Of a DNA stretch of 62,670 nucleotides, positions 18,801 through 27,563 are shown one piece after another. Position 1 is the first letter of the stretch. Each line of letters starts with the position of its first letter. The DNA comes from Terriglobia bacterium. Its GTDB lineage: Bacteria > Acidobacteriota > Terriglobia > UBA7540. The stretch lies in NCBI GenBank assembly GCA_020072925.1, contig JAIQGA010000007.1:1-62670 (forward strand). Reading direction: 5' to 3'. The position numbers and the translations under genes are program-made. Under the pieces are notes generated by a model. It worked only from the letters and a program-made list of their open reading frames with translations, did not search any database and was not told the origin of the DNA.

Positions 18801-20444
18801 GTGGACGAAGTGGTGGCGCGCATCCGCTGCTCCATTCCCGGCGTGACGCTGATATCTCCTCCGCCTCATCATGACATCTACTCGATTGAAGACCTGGCAC
18901 AGCTTATTTACGACCTCAAGAACGTCAATCCACAGGCGCGCATTTCAGTAAAGCTGGTGGCGGAAGTCGGAGTCGGCACGGTGGCGGCGGGTGTGGCCAA
19001 AGCTCACGCCGATGTCATCCTGATCAGCGGCTATGATGGCGGAACGGGCGCTTCACCCCTCAGTTCCATCCGACATGCCGGAATCCCCTGGGAACTCGGG
19101 CTTGCGGAGACGCAGCAAGTCCTGGTGATGAACGACCTCCGCAGCCGCGTGCGTCTGCAAGTGGACGGGAAGCTTGCCACGGGCCGCGATGTGGCCATCG
19201 CCGCATTGCTCGGCGCGGAGGAATTTGGATTCTCCACCCACCCGCTAATCTCCATGGGCTGCGTAATGATGCGGAAGTGCCACCTCAACACCTGCCCGGT
19301 GGGCATTGCCACGCAAGATCCGGTGCTGCGCAAAAAGTTCCAGGGTCAGCCGGAGCACGTCATCAATTTCTTCTTCTACGTGGCGGAAGAGATCCGCGTG
19401 ATCATGGCGCAGTTGGGCTTTCGAACCATGGACGAGATGATCGGGCGCGTGGATTGCCTCACGAAGCGCGAGGTGGTTGACCATTGGAAGGCTAGCGGCT
19501 TGGACTTCTCCTCCATCCTGTACAATCCGCCGGTCCCGACTCATGTCGGGCGTCGCTGCCTGATCCCGCAGGACCACGGCCTAGAAAAGGCCCTCGACTA
19601 CAAACTCATCGACCACGCCCGAGAGGCGCTCGAGAACCGCACCCCGGTGAGTTTTTCTTTACCCATCCGCAACATTCACCGCACGGTGGGCGCTATGCTG
19701 AGCGGAGAGATTGCGCGGCGGTACGGCTCGAAGGGTTTGCCCGAGGATACGATCCGTTTTGAGCTTCAAGGCTCCGCCGGCCAGAGTTTTGGCGCGTTCC
19801 TCGCCCCCGGAGTCACCCTGGCGCTCGAGGGGGATGCCAACGATTACGTGGGCAAAGGGCTTTCGGGCGGCCGGCTGATTATCTATCCGCCACGAAACGC
19901 GCCCTTCGTCCCCGAGGAAAATATTCTGGTCGGCAACGTGGTTCTTTACGGCGCCACACGTGGCGAGGCCTTCTTCAACGGCATGGCCGGCGAGCGGTTC
20001 GCAATCCGCAACTCCGGCGCCGTCGCCGTCGTCGAGGGGGTGGGCGATCATGGTTGCGAGTACATGACCAGGGGAATCGTCGTGGTGCTGGGCCGGACGG
20101 GCCGCAACTTTGCCGCCGGCATGACCGGCGGGATTGCCTATGTGCTGGATGAAATGGGCGAGTTCGCGACCGTGTACTGCAATCGCGCCGGTGTCGATCT
20201 GGAGCAGGTCATCGAGCCGCGCGACATCGACACTTTGCAATCGCTGATTTCCCGCCATGCTGAACTGACGGGCAGCCCGCGAGCCAGGTGGATTCTGGAC
20301 AGTTGGGAAGAGACACTGCCGAAGTTCGTCAAAGTATTCCCGCATGAGTACAAGCGCGTCCTCGGCATCCCTCGCGCCCCGGCGGTGCTGGTGGCGCCAC
20401 CGCCGGACAGTTCGCACGAGAATCGCGAGGTGATCCGTGGGTAA
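15861..20444 (+). CDS. gltB: glutamate synthase (NADPH) large subunit
   Basis: The 1527-residue protein is full length for the alpha subunit. A short propeptide precedes the class II amidotransferase domain, whose nucleophile is the Cys of HDACGIGF (about residue 27). [11 protein letters not shown] and [13 protein letters not shown] are characteristic. A central FMN-domain half follows, then the FMN-binding TIM barrel (about 850-1200) with [12 protein letters not shown] and [15 protein letters not shown]. The 3Fe-4S cysteines are in [14 protein letters not shown]-terminal beta-helix (GXGXG domain) spans about 1260-1500. It splits glutamine and channels ammonia to 2-oxoglutarate to make glutamate. 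The gene overlaps gltD by eight bases, so the two subunits are translationally coupled. Confidence 0.96.
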   Translation: MENIDFNSGLPAPQGLYDPQFEHDACGIGFLANIAGQKSHDIITKGIQILINLTHRGACGCDPETGDGAGILIQIPHTFFRRECAGSGFTIPDPGEYGVGMVFLPVEMHERILCQGIIEKIVREEGLAVLGWRDTPVDARRIGRLARSTQPYIEQVFIRRAPGMDQDALERRLYVIRRRAEVEVARSDISGKGHFYIPSLSSRTIVYKGLLLAPQITSFYEDLSDPEVTSALCLIHQRFSTNTFPTWPLAHPYRYLCHNGEINTLRGNVNWMHARQSVLSSPLFGKDIKKLLPVIAPGGSDSANLDNAVELLAMAGRSMPHVLEMLVPAAWENDPTLPEDVKAFYEYHASLMEPWDGPAALAFTDGRVVGAKLDRNGLRPIRYLVTTDGLAIVASEAGALPVKPEDVRAKGRLAPGRMLLVDTERGRFIADEEIKAELAARQPYAQWLRENQITLHKLPAPSRVQPTEHDTILMRQRAFGYTDEDLRMIMLPMATKGEEPVGSMGTDTPLACLSDKPQLLFHYFKQMFAQVTNPAIDPIREELVMSLAGYIGSEGNILDETPKHCHTLKLPHPIVTNRGLEKIRRVSWGDFLATTLPMLFRVDGGAEMERALDGLCRRASLAIKSGYTLLILSDRGVDEGYAPIPSLLALSAVHNHLVREETRNQVALIVESGEPREVMHFALLLGYGASAVNPYLAIETLEDLFARGYFPAGYTFDKVLKNYLKAVDKGLHKTFSKMGISALQSYCGAQIFEAIGLNRALVERYFTGTASRIEGVGTEVLAREARMRHELAMRPPTALDTELDVGGNYQYRVRGERHMINPLTISKLQHAVRQSSFATFQEFSKIVNEQNRDLQTLRGLLEFRPAGPPVPIEDVEPAAQIVRRFATGAMSFGSISREAHETLAIAMNRMGGRSNTGEGGEDETRFRPDPNGDLRRSAVKQVASGRFGVTAHYLVNADDLQIKIAQGAKPGEGGQLPGHKVDEVVARIRCSIPGVTLISPPPHHDIYSIEDLAQLIYDLKNVNPQARISVKLVAEVGVGTVAAGVAKAHADVILISGYDGGTGASPLSSIRHAGIPWELGLAETQQVLVMNDLRSRVRLQVDGKLATGRDVAIAALLGAEEFGFSTHPLISMGCVMMRKCHLNTCPVGIATQDPVLRKKFQGQPEHVINFFFYVAEEIRVIMAQLGFRTMDEMIGRVDCLTKREVVDHWKASGLDFSSILYNPPVPTHVGRRCLIPQDHGLEKALDYKLIDHAREALENRTPVSFSLPIRNIHRTVGAMLSGEIARRYGSKGLPEDTIRFELQGSAGQSFGAFLAPGVTLALEGDANDYVGKGLSGGRLIIYPPRNAPFVPEENILVGNVVLYGATRGEAFFNGMAGERFAIRNSGAVAVVEGVGDHGCEYMTRGIVVVLGRTGRNFAAGMTGGIAYVLDEMGEFATVYCNRAGVDLEQVIEPRDIDTLQSLISRHAELTGSPRARWILDSWEETLPKFVKVFPHEYKRVLGIPRAPAVLVAPPPDSSHENREVIRG

Positions 20445-21852
20445 AGTCTCCGGCTTCTTGGAGCATACGCGCGAGACGCCTGCGCGGCGTCCGGTGACTA
20501 CGCGGATCAACGACTTCTTCGAGGTCTATCAGGAATTTCCCGACGAGAAGGTGCGAGTGCAAGGGGCGCGCTGCATGGATTGCGGTGTGCCCTTCTGCCA
20601 CACGGGCTGCCCACTCAATAACATCATCCCGGAATGGAATGACCTCGCCTACCGCGACCGGTGGAAGGAAGCTATTCGCACCCTCCACGTGACCAACAAT
20701 TTTCCGGAGTTCACCGGTCGCCTGTGTCCCGCGCCCTGTGAGGCCGCGTGTGTGCTCGGCATCAACGAGCCGCCGGTCGCCATCAAGACGATCGAGAAGA
20801 TGATCATCGAGCACGCTTTTCGTGAGGGGTGGATTGTTCCCGAGCCTCCCGAGCATCGGACCGGCAAGCGCGTGGCGGTGGTGGGTTCCGGCCCTTCCGG
20901 CCTCGCCGCGGCGCAACAATTGAACCGCGTGGGGCATTGGGTTACGGTTTTCGAGAAGGCGGACCGCGTCGGAGGCTTGCTGCGCTACGGTATCCCGGAC
21001 TTCAAGATGGAGAAGCAAATCCTGGATCGCCGTCTCCAGCAGTTGGTGGATGAGGGCATTCAATTCCAGACGCGCGCTCAAGTCGGGGGAAACGTACCGG
21101 TTGAGGACCTTCAGAAGGAGTTCGACGTTATTCTTCTCGCCGGAGGCGCGGAGAGCCCGCGCGACTTGCAGGTGCCGGGCCGGGAGTTACTGGGCATTCA
21201 CTTCGCCATGGAGTACCTGCCCCAGCAAAACAAGGTGGTGGCGGGAGACACCGTGCCGGATCAAATCGTAGCCACCGGCAAGCGAGTGGTGATCATCGGC
21301 GGCGGCGACACGGGCGCCGATTGCCTCGGCACCGTGCATCGGCAAAAGGCTGCGTCAGTCCATCAATTCGAAATCATGCCCACCCCACCTCGCGAGCGCG
21401 CTCCCAGTACCCCCTGGCCACTGTGGCCTTTGCAACTCCGCACGGAAAGCTCGCATGAAGAGGGCGGCACGCGCGAATGGGCTGTGGCCACGACTCGTTT
21501 TGCCGGCGATGAGAGCGGCCGGGTGAAGGAGTTACACGCCATGCGCGTCGGCCCCCCGCCCAAGTTCGAGCCCATGCCGGGCACGGAGTTCACGCTCGGA
21601 GTCGATTTGGTGCTCCTGGCGATGGGATTCACTGGCCCGGTGAAGAACGGCCTGCTGCAACAACTCGGCGTTCGGCTCGACTCGCGGGGGAACGTGGCGA
21701 CCGACGGTAACTACATGACTTCTGTCCCTGGCATCTTCTCTGCGGGCGACATGCGTCGCGGCCAGTCCCTCGTTGTCTGGGCCATCTCCGAGGGACGGAA
21801 AGCCGCGTCCGCCGTTGACCAGTTCTTGATGGGCAAGACCCGCCTGAAGTAG
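20437..21852 (+). CDS. gltD: glutamate synthase (NADPH) small subunit
   Basis: The GTG start lies inside the last codons of gltB. The 471-residue beta subunit carries the N-terminal 4Fe-4S cysteine motifs [13 protein letters not shown] and CPAPCEAAC, a first dinucleotide-binding loop for FAD ([13 protein letters not shown]) and a second for NADPH ([14 protein letters not shown]). The C-terminal [19 protein letters not shown] completes the FAD domain. It passes electrons from NADPH to the large subunit. Length and motifs are normal. A perfect short palindrome, CGAGCAG and CTGCTCG around one G (21884-21898), follows 31 bases after the stop and could mark the transcript end. Confidence 0.96.
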   Translation: MGKVSGFLEHTRETPARRPVTTRINDFFEVYQEFPDEKVRVQGARCMDCGVPFCHTGCPLNNIIPEWNDLAYRDRWKEAIRTLHVTNNFPEFTGRLCPAPCEAACVLGINEPPVAIKTIEKMIIEHAFREGWIVPEPPEHRTGKRVAVVGSGPSGLAAAQQLNRVGHWVTVFEKADRVGGLLRYGIPDFKMEKQILDRRLQQLVDEGIQFQTRAQVGGNVPVEDLQKEFDVILLAGGAESPRDLQVPGRELLGIHFAMEYLPQQNKVVAGDTVPDQIVATGKRVVIIGGGDTGADCLGTVHRQKAASVHQFEIMPTPPRERAPSTPWPLWPLQLRTESSHEEGGTREWAVATTRFAGDESGRVKELHAMRVGPPPKFEPMPGTEFTLGVDLVLLAMGFTGPVKNGLLQQLGVRLDSRGNVATDGNYMTSVPGIFSAGDMRRGQSLVVWAISEGRKAASAVDQFLMGKTRLK

Positions 21853-22012
21853 ACCGCGTTCTCCCGCCGCTCTGCATAGTTCCCGAGCAGGCTGCTCGCA
21901 GCGGCCCGGAATTTCTCCGCCGCCGGCTCAAACCACACCACATACTGGGCGCTGATTGGGGGCGCATTTTGCGGCACAAATCTTGGGGAATAAATGCCCG
22001 TTTCTGCTCCTA
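21853..22012 (-). pseudogene. possible remnant of a coding sequence, convergent with gltD
   Basis: On the minus strand one frame runs through SPRFVPQNAPPISAQYVV and WFEPAAEKFRAAASSLL, which looks protein-like in composition, then continues as nonsense antisense to the end of gltD. It has no start or ribosome binding site. It is in a different frame from the truncated hydrolase-like gene immediately upstream on the same strand. It may be the decayed 3' part of that gene or a piece of an unrelated one. I do not recognise the family. Confidence 0.3.
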
Positions 22013-22621
22013 TCACGACCCTGAAGTCAATCGGACTCGCACCGCGTCCGCGAGGGTGATTGGCCGTTGCAGCGCCGCAAGCATGCGGGCGGGACGCCCG
22101 CGCTCCGACTGTGGTTCGCCCTTTTCATTCACCCATCCCCAGTCTGGATGGCTCAGGATGATCTGATGGTGGAATTGCAGGCTGTAGTAAGCCACTGCCG
22201 ACATCCCGTGCTGCCGCGCTAGTTCCACCTCTTCGCCGAAAAAGTCGAAAACGAGATTCGGGTGCCGCACGCCGCGACCGCTCGGATAGAGCGCGTAGCC
22301 CCAGTGATCGTGGGAATAAAACAGCATCGATTCGGATCCAGCGTCTCGCGCTAGTTTCATGGCCTCTTCCAGATTGAATTCGAACTTGGCCTGGGGCGGG
22401 AAGTGAAGGGACCACTCCATCATGCGGTAGGCCTTTTCGGGAGGAATGATACCCTCCTTCTCATGCTCAGTGCGCATTAGTTCCAATCGCGGGTAATCGT
22501 CGGCCTGTTCAGGGAAAAGTGCAGGATCTGGCAGGGCCGCGGCGAGTGGCGCGGTCACGCCCCTGTCTCGAAGAAAAGCTCGGCGACTTTCAGGAAAGCT
22601 GGGGCGGTTAACTTGAGTCAT
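22013..22621 (-). pseudogene. truncated glycoside-hydrolase-like protein (GHL6-like N-terminus) with Tat signal
   Basis: The ATG at 22621 has AAGGAG seven bases upstream. The first residues carry a twin-arginine-like signal (SRRAFLRDRGVTAPLAAAL). The next 140 residues resemble the start of hypothetical glycosyl hydrolase 6-type barrels: ARDAGSESMLFYSHDHWGYALYP and GMSAVAYYSLQFHHQI, then HPDWGWVNEKGEPQ. Homology then stops. The reading frame enters a palindrome (22085-22101), runs about 30 residues of low-quality sequence, and stops. Full-length relatives are, from family knowledge, several hundred residues longer, with the catalytic barrel mostly missing here. I read it as a decayed gene. Expression signals at the 5' end look intact. 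Confidence 0.6.
22085..22101. repeat. palindromic repeat at the breakpoint of the truncated hydrolase gene
   Basis: GCGGGCG (22085-22091) pairs with CGCCCGC (22095-22101) across GGA. The hairpin begins within a few codons of where similarity to the hydrolase family is lost, which suggests that its insertion, or recombination at it, removed the rest of the gene. Only this copy is seen in the window. Confidence 0.5.
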
Positions 22622-22974
22622 GAGGGTCTCCTTTTGACGTGCAAGTCTCGACGATTTCAAATTTGCACTCAACCGACAATTGCAGGCTGGGGAGTCGGAT
22701 ATGACTTCTTAGTGATCAACCTCGGGGTTCTGAAACGGGATGTCCCTAATGTGCATACCTTTTCACAGCATTCGGACAGACCGACCCTATGAAGGCTGTA
22801 ATGTGTTGAAAATGCTTGCATAGGCGACACCTTTGATTTGGCACAACATTTGCTACGTCTTGTCGTGCAAGATCAGGGCTTGAAGAAATCCTCTTAGTCC
22901 ACACGGATTGGGAGTTTGGGCGAATAATATCTCGATCGCCCGCGGGCCTAGCTATTTCTCAGGAGACCTCAAAA
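22622..22974. other. divergent intergenic region upstream of the first PEP-CTERM gene
   Basis: About 350 bases with no gene. It holds a perfect -24/-12 promoter (22839-22854) and, about 90 bases further upstream, TGTCCCTAAT (22741-22750). The same 10-mer appears on the opposite strand at 26978-26987 in the leader of the second PEP-CTERM gene. An activator site would be expected in this upstream stretch, but none is proven. Confidence 0.5.
22839..22854 (+). promoter_or_regulatory. sigma-54 (-24/-12) promoter of PEP-CTERM gene 1
   Basis: TGGCAC-N5-TTGCT is a perfect match to the RpoN consensus core. The predicted start is near 22865, giving a leader of about 110 bases before the ATG at 22975. 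This is the best of four such sites in the exosortase region. Confidence 0.8.
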
Positions 22975-23535
22975 ATGCGCATCAGACTTTGCTTGCTCGC
23001 GTTAGCGGTGGTATTCGCAATGGGCTCTGCAAGAGCCGACCAGATCAACCTGGGCGATAACACCTGCAGCGGAGGCCCAATTCTAATCGGGGCAGGGCCA
23101 ACTGTCAGCGGCACTGCCTTCAATTGCTCCAATGACGCAAGCTTCAGCTCAGGCAATGGCAACATCGGCAGCTCAGGCTCGACATGGAGCTATGATCCAA
23201 ACACCGGAGCCCTCACGGTATCCCTCGCGGGAGGAAGTGACACCCTTGATGGAACGGTCACCTGGACTCAGACCTCGGGACTGGTTGGGTCAATTGACCT
23301 TCTCTCGGGGACTTTGGCCGTTAGTAGCGCTTCAGGGTTCTACGGCGAGTATGCTTCGGGAGGGGTATATCCCATTGACATCACCTTCCAGGGATGTACC
23401 AGTGGGCCGAGTGGCATAACTTGCGCGGACCCTTCGAGCGGAGAAATCCCGGTTCCCGAACCCGGCACGCTAACACTCCTCGGTACGGGCCTCCTCGGCT
23501 TGGCGGGCTTTGTCCGTCGTAAGTTTCGCGCCTAG
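22975..23535 (+). CDS. PEP-CTERM sorting-domain protein
   Basis: AGGAG lies nine bases before the ATG. The 186-residue protein has a signal peptide (LCLLALAVVFAMGSARAD), a Ser/Thr/Gly-rich low-complexity beta body, and a textbook C-terminal PEP-CTERM tail: VPEPGTLTLLGTGLLGL, a hydrophobic helix and a basic end (FVRRKFRA). Such proteins are exported by Sec, then recognised at the Pro-Glu-Pro motif and cleaved by the exosortase, most likely for attachment to or release into an extracellular polysaccharide matrix. The exosortase lies 6 kb away. The body has no recognisable domain. The gene is driven by a sigma-54-type promoter and ends at a strong terminator. Confidence 0.85.
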   Translation: MRIRLCLLALAVVFAMGSARADQINLGDNTCSGGPILIGAGPTVSGTAFNCSNDASFSSGNGNIGSSGSTWSYDPNTGALTVSLAGGSDTLDGTVTWTQTSGLVGSIDLLSGTLAVSSASGFYGEYASGGVYPIDITFQGCTSGPSGITCADPSSGEIPVPEPGTLTLLGTGLLGLAGFVRRKFRA

Positions 23536-23573
23536 GTGCCTAACAACAATCACGCAATAGAACCATAAACCAA

Positions 23574-23603
23574 CAAACCCCACCGCCTGGTCGGTGGGGT
23601 TTG
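23574..23603 (+). terminator. strong intrinsic terminator between convergent genes
   Basis: CAAACCCCACCG (23574-23585) pairs perfectly with CGGTGGGGTTTG (23592-23603) and is followed by TATTTT. It ends PEP-CTERM gene 1 and, because the stem is symmetrical, may also stop transcripts of the convergent TPR gene. Confidence 0.85.
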
Positions 23604-23640
23604 TATTTTCCCCAGCCTTGGAATCTGTCGCGACAACTCC

Positions 23641-25926
23641 TTATCCAGCTCCCACCTCTGCCAATGCCTTTCGGATTTCGGCAGCCTTAGGGTAATTCGG
23701 GTCGAGTTGCAGCGCGCGTTCAAGATGTTCTTTTGCCTGAGAGCGGTTGTTTGTCTTCTGGTAAGCCAGGCCAAGGTGGTATTGGTAAGTTGGGTTGTTC
23801 GGGACCTTCTTGGCTGCCTCTTCCAGCAGTCCGATGGCAAGCTGGTAATTGCCCTTCTGGTAGTACGCCCAAGCCAACGTATCAGCGGAGTTGGGGGAGT
23901 CCGGCATGCCGCGCCGCGCCACTTGCGCGTAGCTGAGCGCCACGTCGGTATTGCCGCCGTGTTCGAGCAACAGGTAAGCCAGGTTATTCGCCGCGACGGG
24001 GAAATCCGGCCGCGCCTGCATTGCCCGCTGATACAGGCTCTGGGCTTTTTCCCAATTCCCGCGAGACTCTTCCAGAGTCCCCAGCAGAATGTAGGGCCGG
24101 ACGTCCCTGGGATTCTTCTGGATCATTTGCTCGTAATTCGCCGAGGCCTGGTCGACTGACCCGCGCGCCACCTGAACGCGTGCCAGCAAAATGAAGGAAT
24201 TGAGGTCATTGGGATTTATCTCGAGGGCCTTGTTCAGCGCCGCCTCCGCCTTGTCGGGCTCCTTACTGCCAAAGAGCAGGGTGCCCAGCAGGGAATAATA
24301 TGCGCTGTTGTTGGGGGCTTTGGCGATCTGGGCCTGCACGCGCGATATGGCCTTGGGCATCTGTTTCTGCTGGATGTAGAGTCCTGCGAGATCCTGGAGG
24401 GCTTCGGCGAAATTCGGGTCGCGATCCAGGGACTGCTCAAAGAGTTTTTCAGCCTCGCCATAGTGTTTTTGCGCCATCTGCAGGACCCCCAAGCGAGCAT
24501 ACGCGGTGGGGTCCTGGGGAGCCACTTCGATGGCTTTCTTCAAATCGGCTTCGCCTCCCGCGGTATTGTTCTTCATCATCCGCGCCATGGCGCGAAATAT
24601 GTAACCCCTAGGGTAATTCGGTGCGGCGCTAACCAGTTTCTCGGCATTCTGTTCAAGCAAGTCGGCGTCACCTTTGCGCGCGGCCACGTCCGCGAGGGCT
24701 TCGAGAGGGCCGGTCATCGTAGGGCGCAAGCGGGCAGCCGTCTGCCATTCGCCTTCGGCTTGGCCCAGATCGCCCGAGCGCGCAAAGGCCAACCCAAGCT
24801 GGTAATGCGCTGTGGCATTATTCGGGTCTGCCTTCAAGGCTGACTGGAACAACGGAATCGCATCATTTACTTTTCCCTGCCGGCTGAGCATTTCCCCGCG
24901 ATAGACCTGGGCGTCCGGATCTTTCGAGTTGGCCTTCAGGATTTCGTCGTTCAGTTTGCTGGCTTCGTCAAGCCGATTCTTGGCCATGAGGAGTTGAATA
25001 TAGTTCTTCTTTACCCGCAGGTCCTTGGGGTGTTGCTGATAGAGCGAGGCGTATTCAGCCAGAGCTTTATCCATCTGACCGAAGCTGTAATAGAAGTCTC
25101 CCAGCATCCGGTAGGCTTCGGAGTTGTCGGGTATCTTGGCCTTTGCGTCTTTGAGCACCTGCTCAGCCTTGTCGTTCTGCTTCTCGAGGACGTAAAGGCG
25201 CGCCAACGCCCCGTAGGGCGCCGGGTCCTCCGGCGCGAGATCTACCGAGTGGCGAAATTGTTGCTCTGCCTCAGGCAAGCGATGCTGTTGAACGTAGAAT
25301 GCCCCCAGAGCCATCACCGCCTTGGCGGACTTGGGATCAAGCTGGATGGCCTTCTTGTAACTCTCCTCCGCCGCCGACGTTTGCTTGTCGGCGAGCTGCA
25401 AGACACCCAGGTTTAAATAAGACTGTGCGCGGTCGGGGGAAAGCTGGACGGCGGCATTCATTTCCTTCAGCGAGTCGTCCATTTTTCCTTGCGCTGCGAA
25501 GGAATTGGCCAATAGCGCGTGCCCCTCCACATTCTTGGGGTCCCCGGCAAGCACGGCTTGGGCCTGCTCTTCCGCCTTCTTGAATTCCTTCCCCGCCAGG
25601 AAAATGTTGCCCAAGTCGATGCGAGCCTTCAAGTTCTTGGGGTCTAGATCCACAGTGCGCATCAATTCCGTGTAAGCCCCATTCCAGATTTGCAGTTTCA
25701 TGTAGCAGCGCGCCAACTCGTAGTGAGCGTCGGCGTAGCGCGGGTCCACTTTGAGGGCGTTCTGATACTCGATGGAGGCTTCACGGTACTTCTCCTGTTG
25801 GAAGTAGCGATTACCGTTTTCGAAATACTTGTGCTTTAAGACGTTGGGGTCGCGCGAACACGCGGCCATTACCGCCAACGCCATGATCGTGATGATGGAA
25901 TATCGAAGTGAATGTGGAGTTCTCAT
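23641..25926 (-). CDS. PEP-CTERM system TPR-repeat lipoprotein (PrsT-like)
   Basis: The 761-residue product has an export signal with a lipobox (LAVMAAC, Cys23), so it is a membrane-anchored lipoprotein, followed almost entirely by TPR repeats: about 20 units, for example YFQQEKYREASIEYQNAL, DAHYELARCYMKLQIWNGA and YQYHLGLAYQKTNNRSQAK. Long TPR lipoproteins are a regular part of exosortase A loci. They are thought to bridge polysaccharide export and sorted proteins, although the function is not firmly known. No enzyme domain is present. It ends convergently with PEP-CTERM gene 1 across a terminator. I found no convincing sigma-54 site in its upstream 296 bases; the nearest candidate has wrong -24/-12 spacing. 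Confidence 0.8.
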   Translation of the reverse strand: MRTPHSLRYSIITIMALAVMAACSRDPNVLKHKYFENGNRYFQQEKYREASIEYQNALKVDPRYADAHYELARCYMKLQIWNGAYTELMRTVDLDPKNLKARIDLGNIFLAGKEFKKAEEQAQAVLAGDPKNVEGHALLANSFAAQGKMDDSLKEMNAAVQLSPDRAQSYLNLGVLQLADKQTSAAEESYKKAIQLDPKSAKAVMALGAFYVQQHRLPEAEQQFRHSVDLAPEDPAPYGALARLYVLEKQNDKAEQVLKDAKAKIPDNSEAYRMLGDFYYSFGQMDKALAEYASLYQQHPKDLRVKKNYIQLLMAKNRLDEASKLNDEILKANSKDPDAQVYRGEMLSRQGKVNDAIPLFQSALKADPNNATAHYQLGLAFARSGDLGQAEGEWQTAARLRPTMTGPLEALADVAARKGDADLLEQNAEKLVSAAPNYPRGYIFRAMARMMKNNTAGGEADLKKAIEVAPQDPTAYARLGVLQMAQKHYGEAEKLFEQSLDRDPNFAEALQDLAGLYIQQKQMPKAISRVQAQIAKAPNNSAYYSLLGTLLFGSKEPDKAEAALNKALEINPNDLNSFILLARVQVARGSVDQASANYEQMIQKNPRDVRPYILLGTLEESRGNWEKAQSLYQRAMQARPDFPVAANNLAYLLLEHGGNTDVALSYAQVARRGMPDSPNSADTLAWAYYQKGNYQLAIGLLEEAAKKVPNNPTYQYHLGLAYQKTNNRSQAKEHLERALQLDPNYPKAAEIRKALAEVGAG

Positions 25927-26159
25927 GTTGTGCGTCTCCCGGCGAGTTCCTGGCTCCAGATGCCTGGGGAAACCTCGCCAGCCAACAGGAAGGTCATCCG
26001 CAATATGTCGGTCCGTATTGGCAATGCGTCTCGTTGCTGTAGAGTATCAGATTCCGGACTTGAAGAGAAGGTGGCTTTGAAGAGGTGGCAGGGCGCCGGA
26101 TCGCTGCCGCCTTGCCAAAAGGGAAGTGCGAGGTCATGGACACCCTTGGGAAAATAGCA

Positions 26160-26188
26160 GAGCCCCGACGCACTGAGCATCGAGGCTC
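26160..26188 (-). terminator. intrinsic terminator of PEP-CTERM gene 2
   Basis: On the minus strand GAGCCTCGA pairs with TCGGGGCTC (one G-T pair) around an 11-base loop and is followed by TGCTATTTT. It lies 35 bases after the stop codon. Confidence 0.7.
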
Positions 26189-26222
26189 CAAGGGGTGGGA
26201 CTTCGGTTTTACTGAACTTTCG

Positions 26223-26921
26223 TTATGCAGATAGCTTGCGGCGGACGAGACCCGCAAGCCCGAGCAAACCCGTCCCCAGCAACGTCAGCGTACCGGGCTC
26301 GGGGACCGTCGTGGTGCCGCCGCAATTACTCGTGTCTGCGCTGGACGGGTTGGGCGCCGTGAACCCGGAGGTTGCACCGGCGAACCCCGTGCCGCACGTG
26401 GCGTTTCCAAGCTGTATAGCAAAGTCATACGTGCCGGGGTTCTTACCGCCATTGGTTCCGGTCGGATTCACAATCTCGATAGCGGCAAGACCGCCGACGA
26501 AGGTGCCCACGATATCGAAGGAGAAGCTCGTTACTCCACCCGAGCTGCCCGTGCCACCTGCGACGGCGTATTCGTAATTCCCGAAACCGTCGAAATTGAC
26601 ACCGGTGCTGGGCGTGGGGCAGCCACCGGTAATGTTCGTGCAATTAGTGAGATCCGTCAGGGTGGATCCACCGGCAACATTGAACCCGAACATTTGACTT
26701 CCGGCTCCGCTCCCGAAGGCTACATAGCCTGGGGTCATGGTTACGCTGACCGAAATGGTGTTAGCATCAACAAGCGTCAGAGTAACTGTTCCATAACTCG
26801 CATTCGGAGGCTGAACGCCAGCGTTTGCCACCGTGAAACTGAATGTGTCTGCCTTGGCTGCGGAGCTAAGCGCCAGTAAGAAAGCAGCCGCCACCGCAAC
26901 GCTCATGATCCTCTGTTTCAT
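26223..26921 (-). CDS. PEP-CTERM sorting-domain protein
   Basis: The 232-residue protein has a Sec signal (MSVAVAAAFLLALSSAAKAD), a beta-rich body and the tail VPEPGTLTLLGTGLLGL with a basic C-terminus (LVRRKLSA). The body resembles that of the PEP-CTERM protein at 27564-28208: both have a VTMTPGYVAFGSGAGS-like strand, FGFNV and NFDGFGN motifs, so they are paralogues. Four cysteines (TNCTNITGGC, NATCG, SNCGG) may form disulfides outside the cell. It is expected to be secreted and processed by the exosortase. A near-consensus -24/-12 promoter lies at 27191-27206, which implies a leader of about 260 bases. Confidence 0.85.
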   Translation of the reverse strand: MKQRIMSVAVAAAFLLALSSAAKADTFSFTVANAGVQPPNASYGTVTLTLVDANTISVSVTMTPGYVAFGSGAGSQMFGFNVAGGSTLTDLTNCTNITGGCPTPSTGVNFDGFGNYEYAVAGGTGSSGGVTSFSFDIVGTFVGGLAAIEIVNPTGTNGGKNPGTYDFAIQLGNATCGTGFAGATSGFTAPNPSSADTSNCGGTTTVPEPGTLTLLGTGLLGLAGLVRRKLSA

Positions 26922-27190
26922 AGATTCTCCTCCACCCCTTCCATCACAGACCCGATCGTTTGGGTCTTTGAGTTTGGATTAGGGACACCAGTCCTGCTCA
27001 AACCCGCCTAGGACCCCCGAGAACCGGCAGTCCAAGTTTTGAACTTGTTCCGACTACTCAAGCCCTAACCCCACGTAAACTCGCTAGCAGGCAACCAGAA
27101 TGACCGACCTAGACGGGCGCACAGTCCCCACTATGCCCTATGCGCATTCCTGGTAAGCCCTGCTCTCAGTCCGTGGACGCCTCCTTATAT

Positions 27191-27206
27191 GCAGGCTATG
27201 TGCCAA
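27191..27206 (-). promoter_or_regulatory. sigma-54-type promoter of PEP-CTERM gene 2
   Basis: On the minus strand TGGCAC-N5-CTGCA has a perfect -24 element and a -12 element with the essential GC and one mismatch. The predicted start is near 27180. Confidence 0.6.
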
Positions 27207-27508
27207 CTGGCAGTTTTGTTAGTGTCGATTGTTCAATCCTGATAAGCCATTTGTAGTCAGCATTTTGTCCCTGTACACGCGACAGCATGACCCGCCTGGG
27301 TCAGTCGAGTAATTCGGACAAAGTGAAGAGAAGTTCATATTAGCGGAAGGGCAATATCCTTGGGGAACAGAACGCCTTGGTGAGATCGTGTTGAGTCACA
27401 AGCTTGATGCAGAGAAACCCTTTGACCTGAGTCAGAAACGGAGGGTGCGGATCGAGGTGGGTGAGGAGAAAATGATGGGCTAGGACTAATTGTCCGTGGG
27501 ATGAAATA

Positions 27509-27538
27509 GCAAACTCCCCACCCCGGTGGGGAGTTTGC
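27509..27538 (-). terminator. strong intrinsic terminator of PEP-CTERM gene 3
   Basis: GCAAACTCCCCACC pairs perfectly over 14 bases with GGTGGGGAGTTTGC across CC. On the minus strand it is followed by TATTTC. It lies 26 bases after the stop codon. Confidence 0.8.
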
Positions 27539-27563
27539 ACGTCGAATTCCGGATGAAGAGCGG

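Larger units (their letters stand above)
26922..27563. other. intergenic region between two PEP-CTERM genes
   Basis: About 640 bases without a convincing gene. From right to left on the minus strand it holds the terminator of PEP-CTERM gene 3 (27509-27538), the -24/-12 promoter of gene 2 (27191-27206) and that gene's long leader. An open frame over 27340-27540 exists but runs through the terminator and is not called. TGTCCCT occurs at 27266-27272, about 60 bases beyond the -24 element. Confidence 0.5.

Noticed and set aside
27340..27540. Possible 66-residue gene on the minus strand between PEP-CTERM genes
   Set aside because: Its first codons are the arm of a perfect terminator hairpin, and the translation is low quality.
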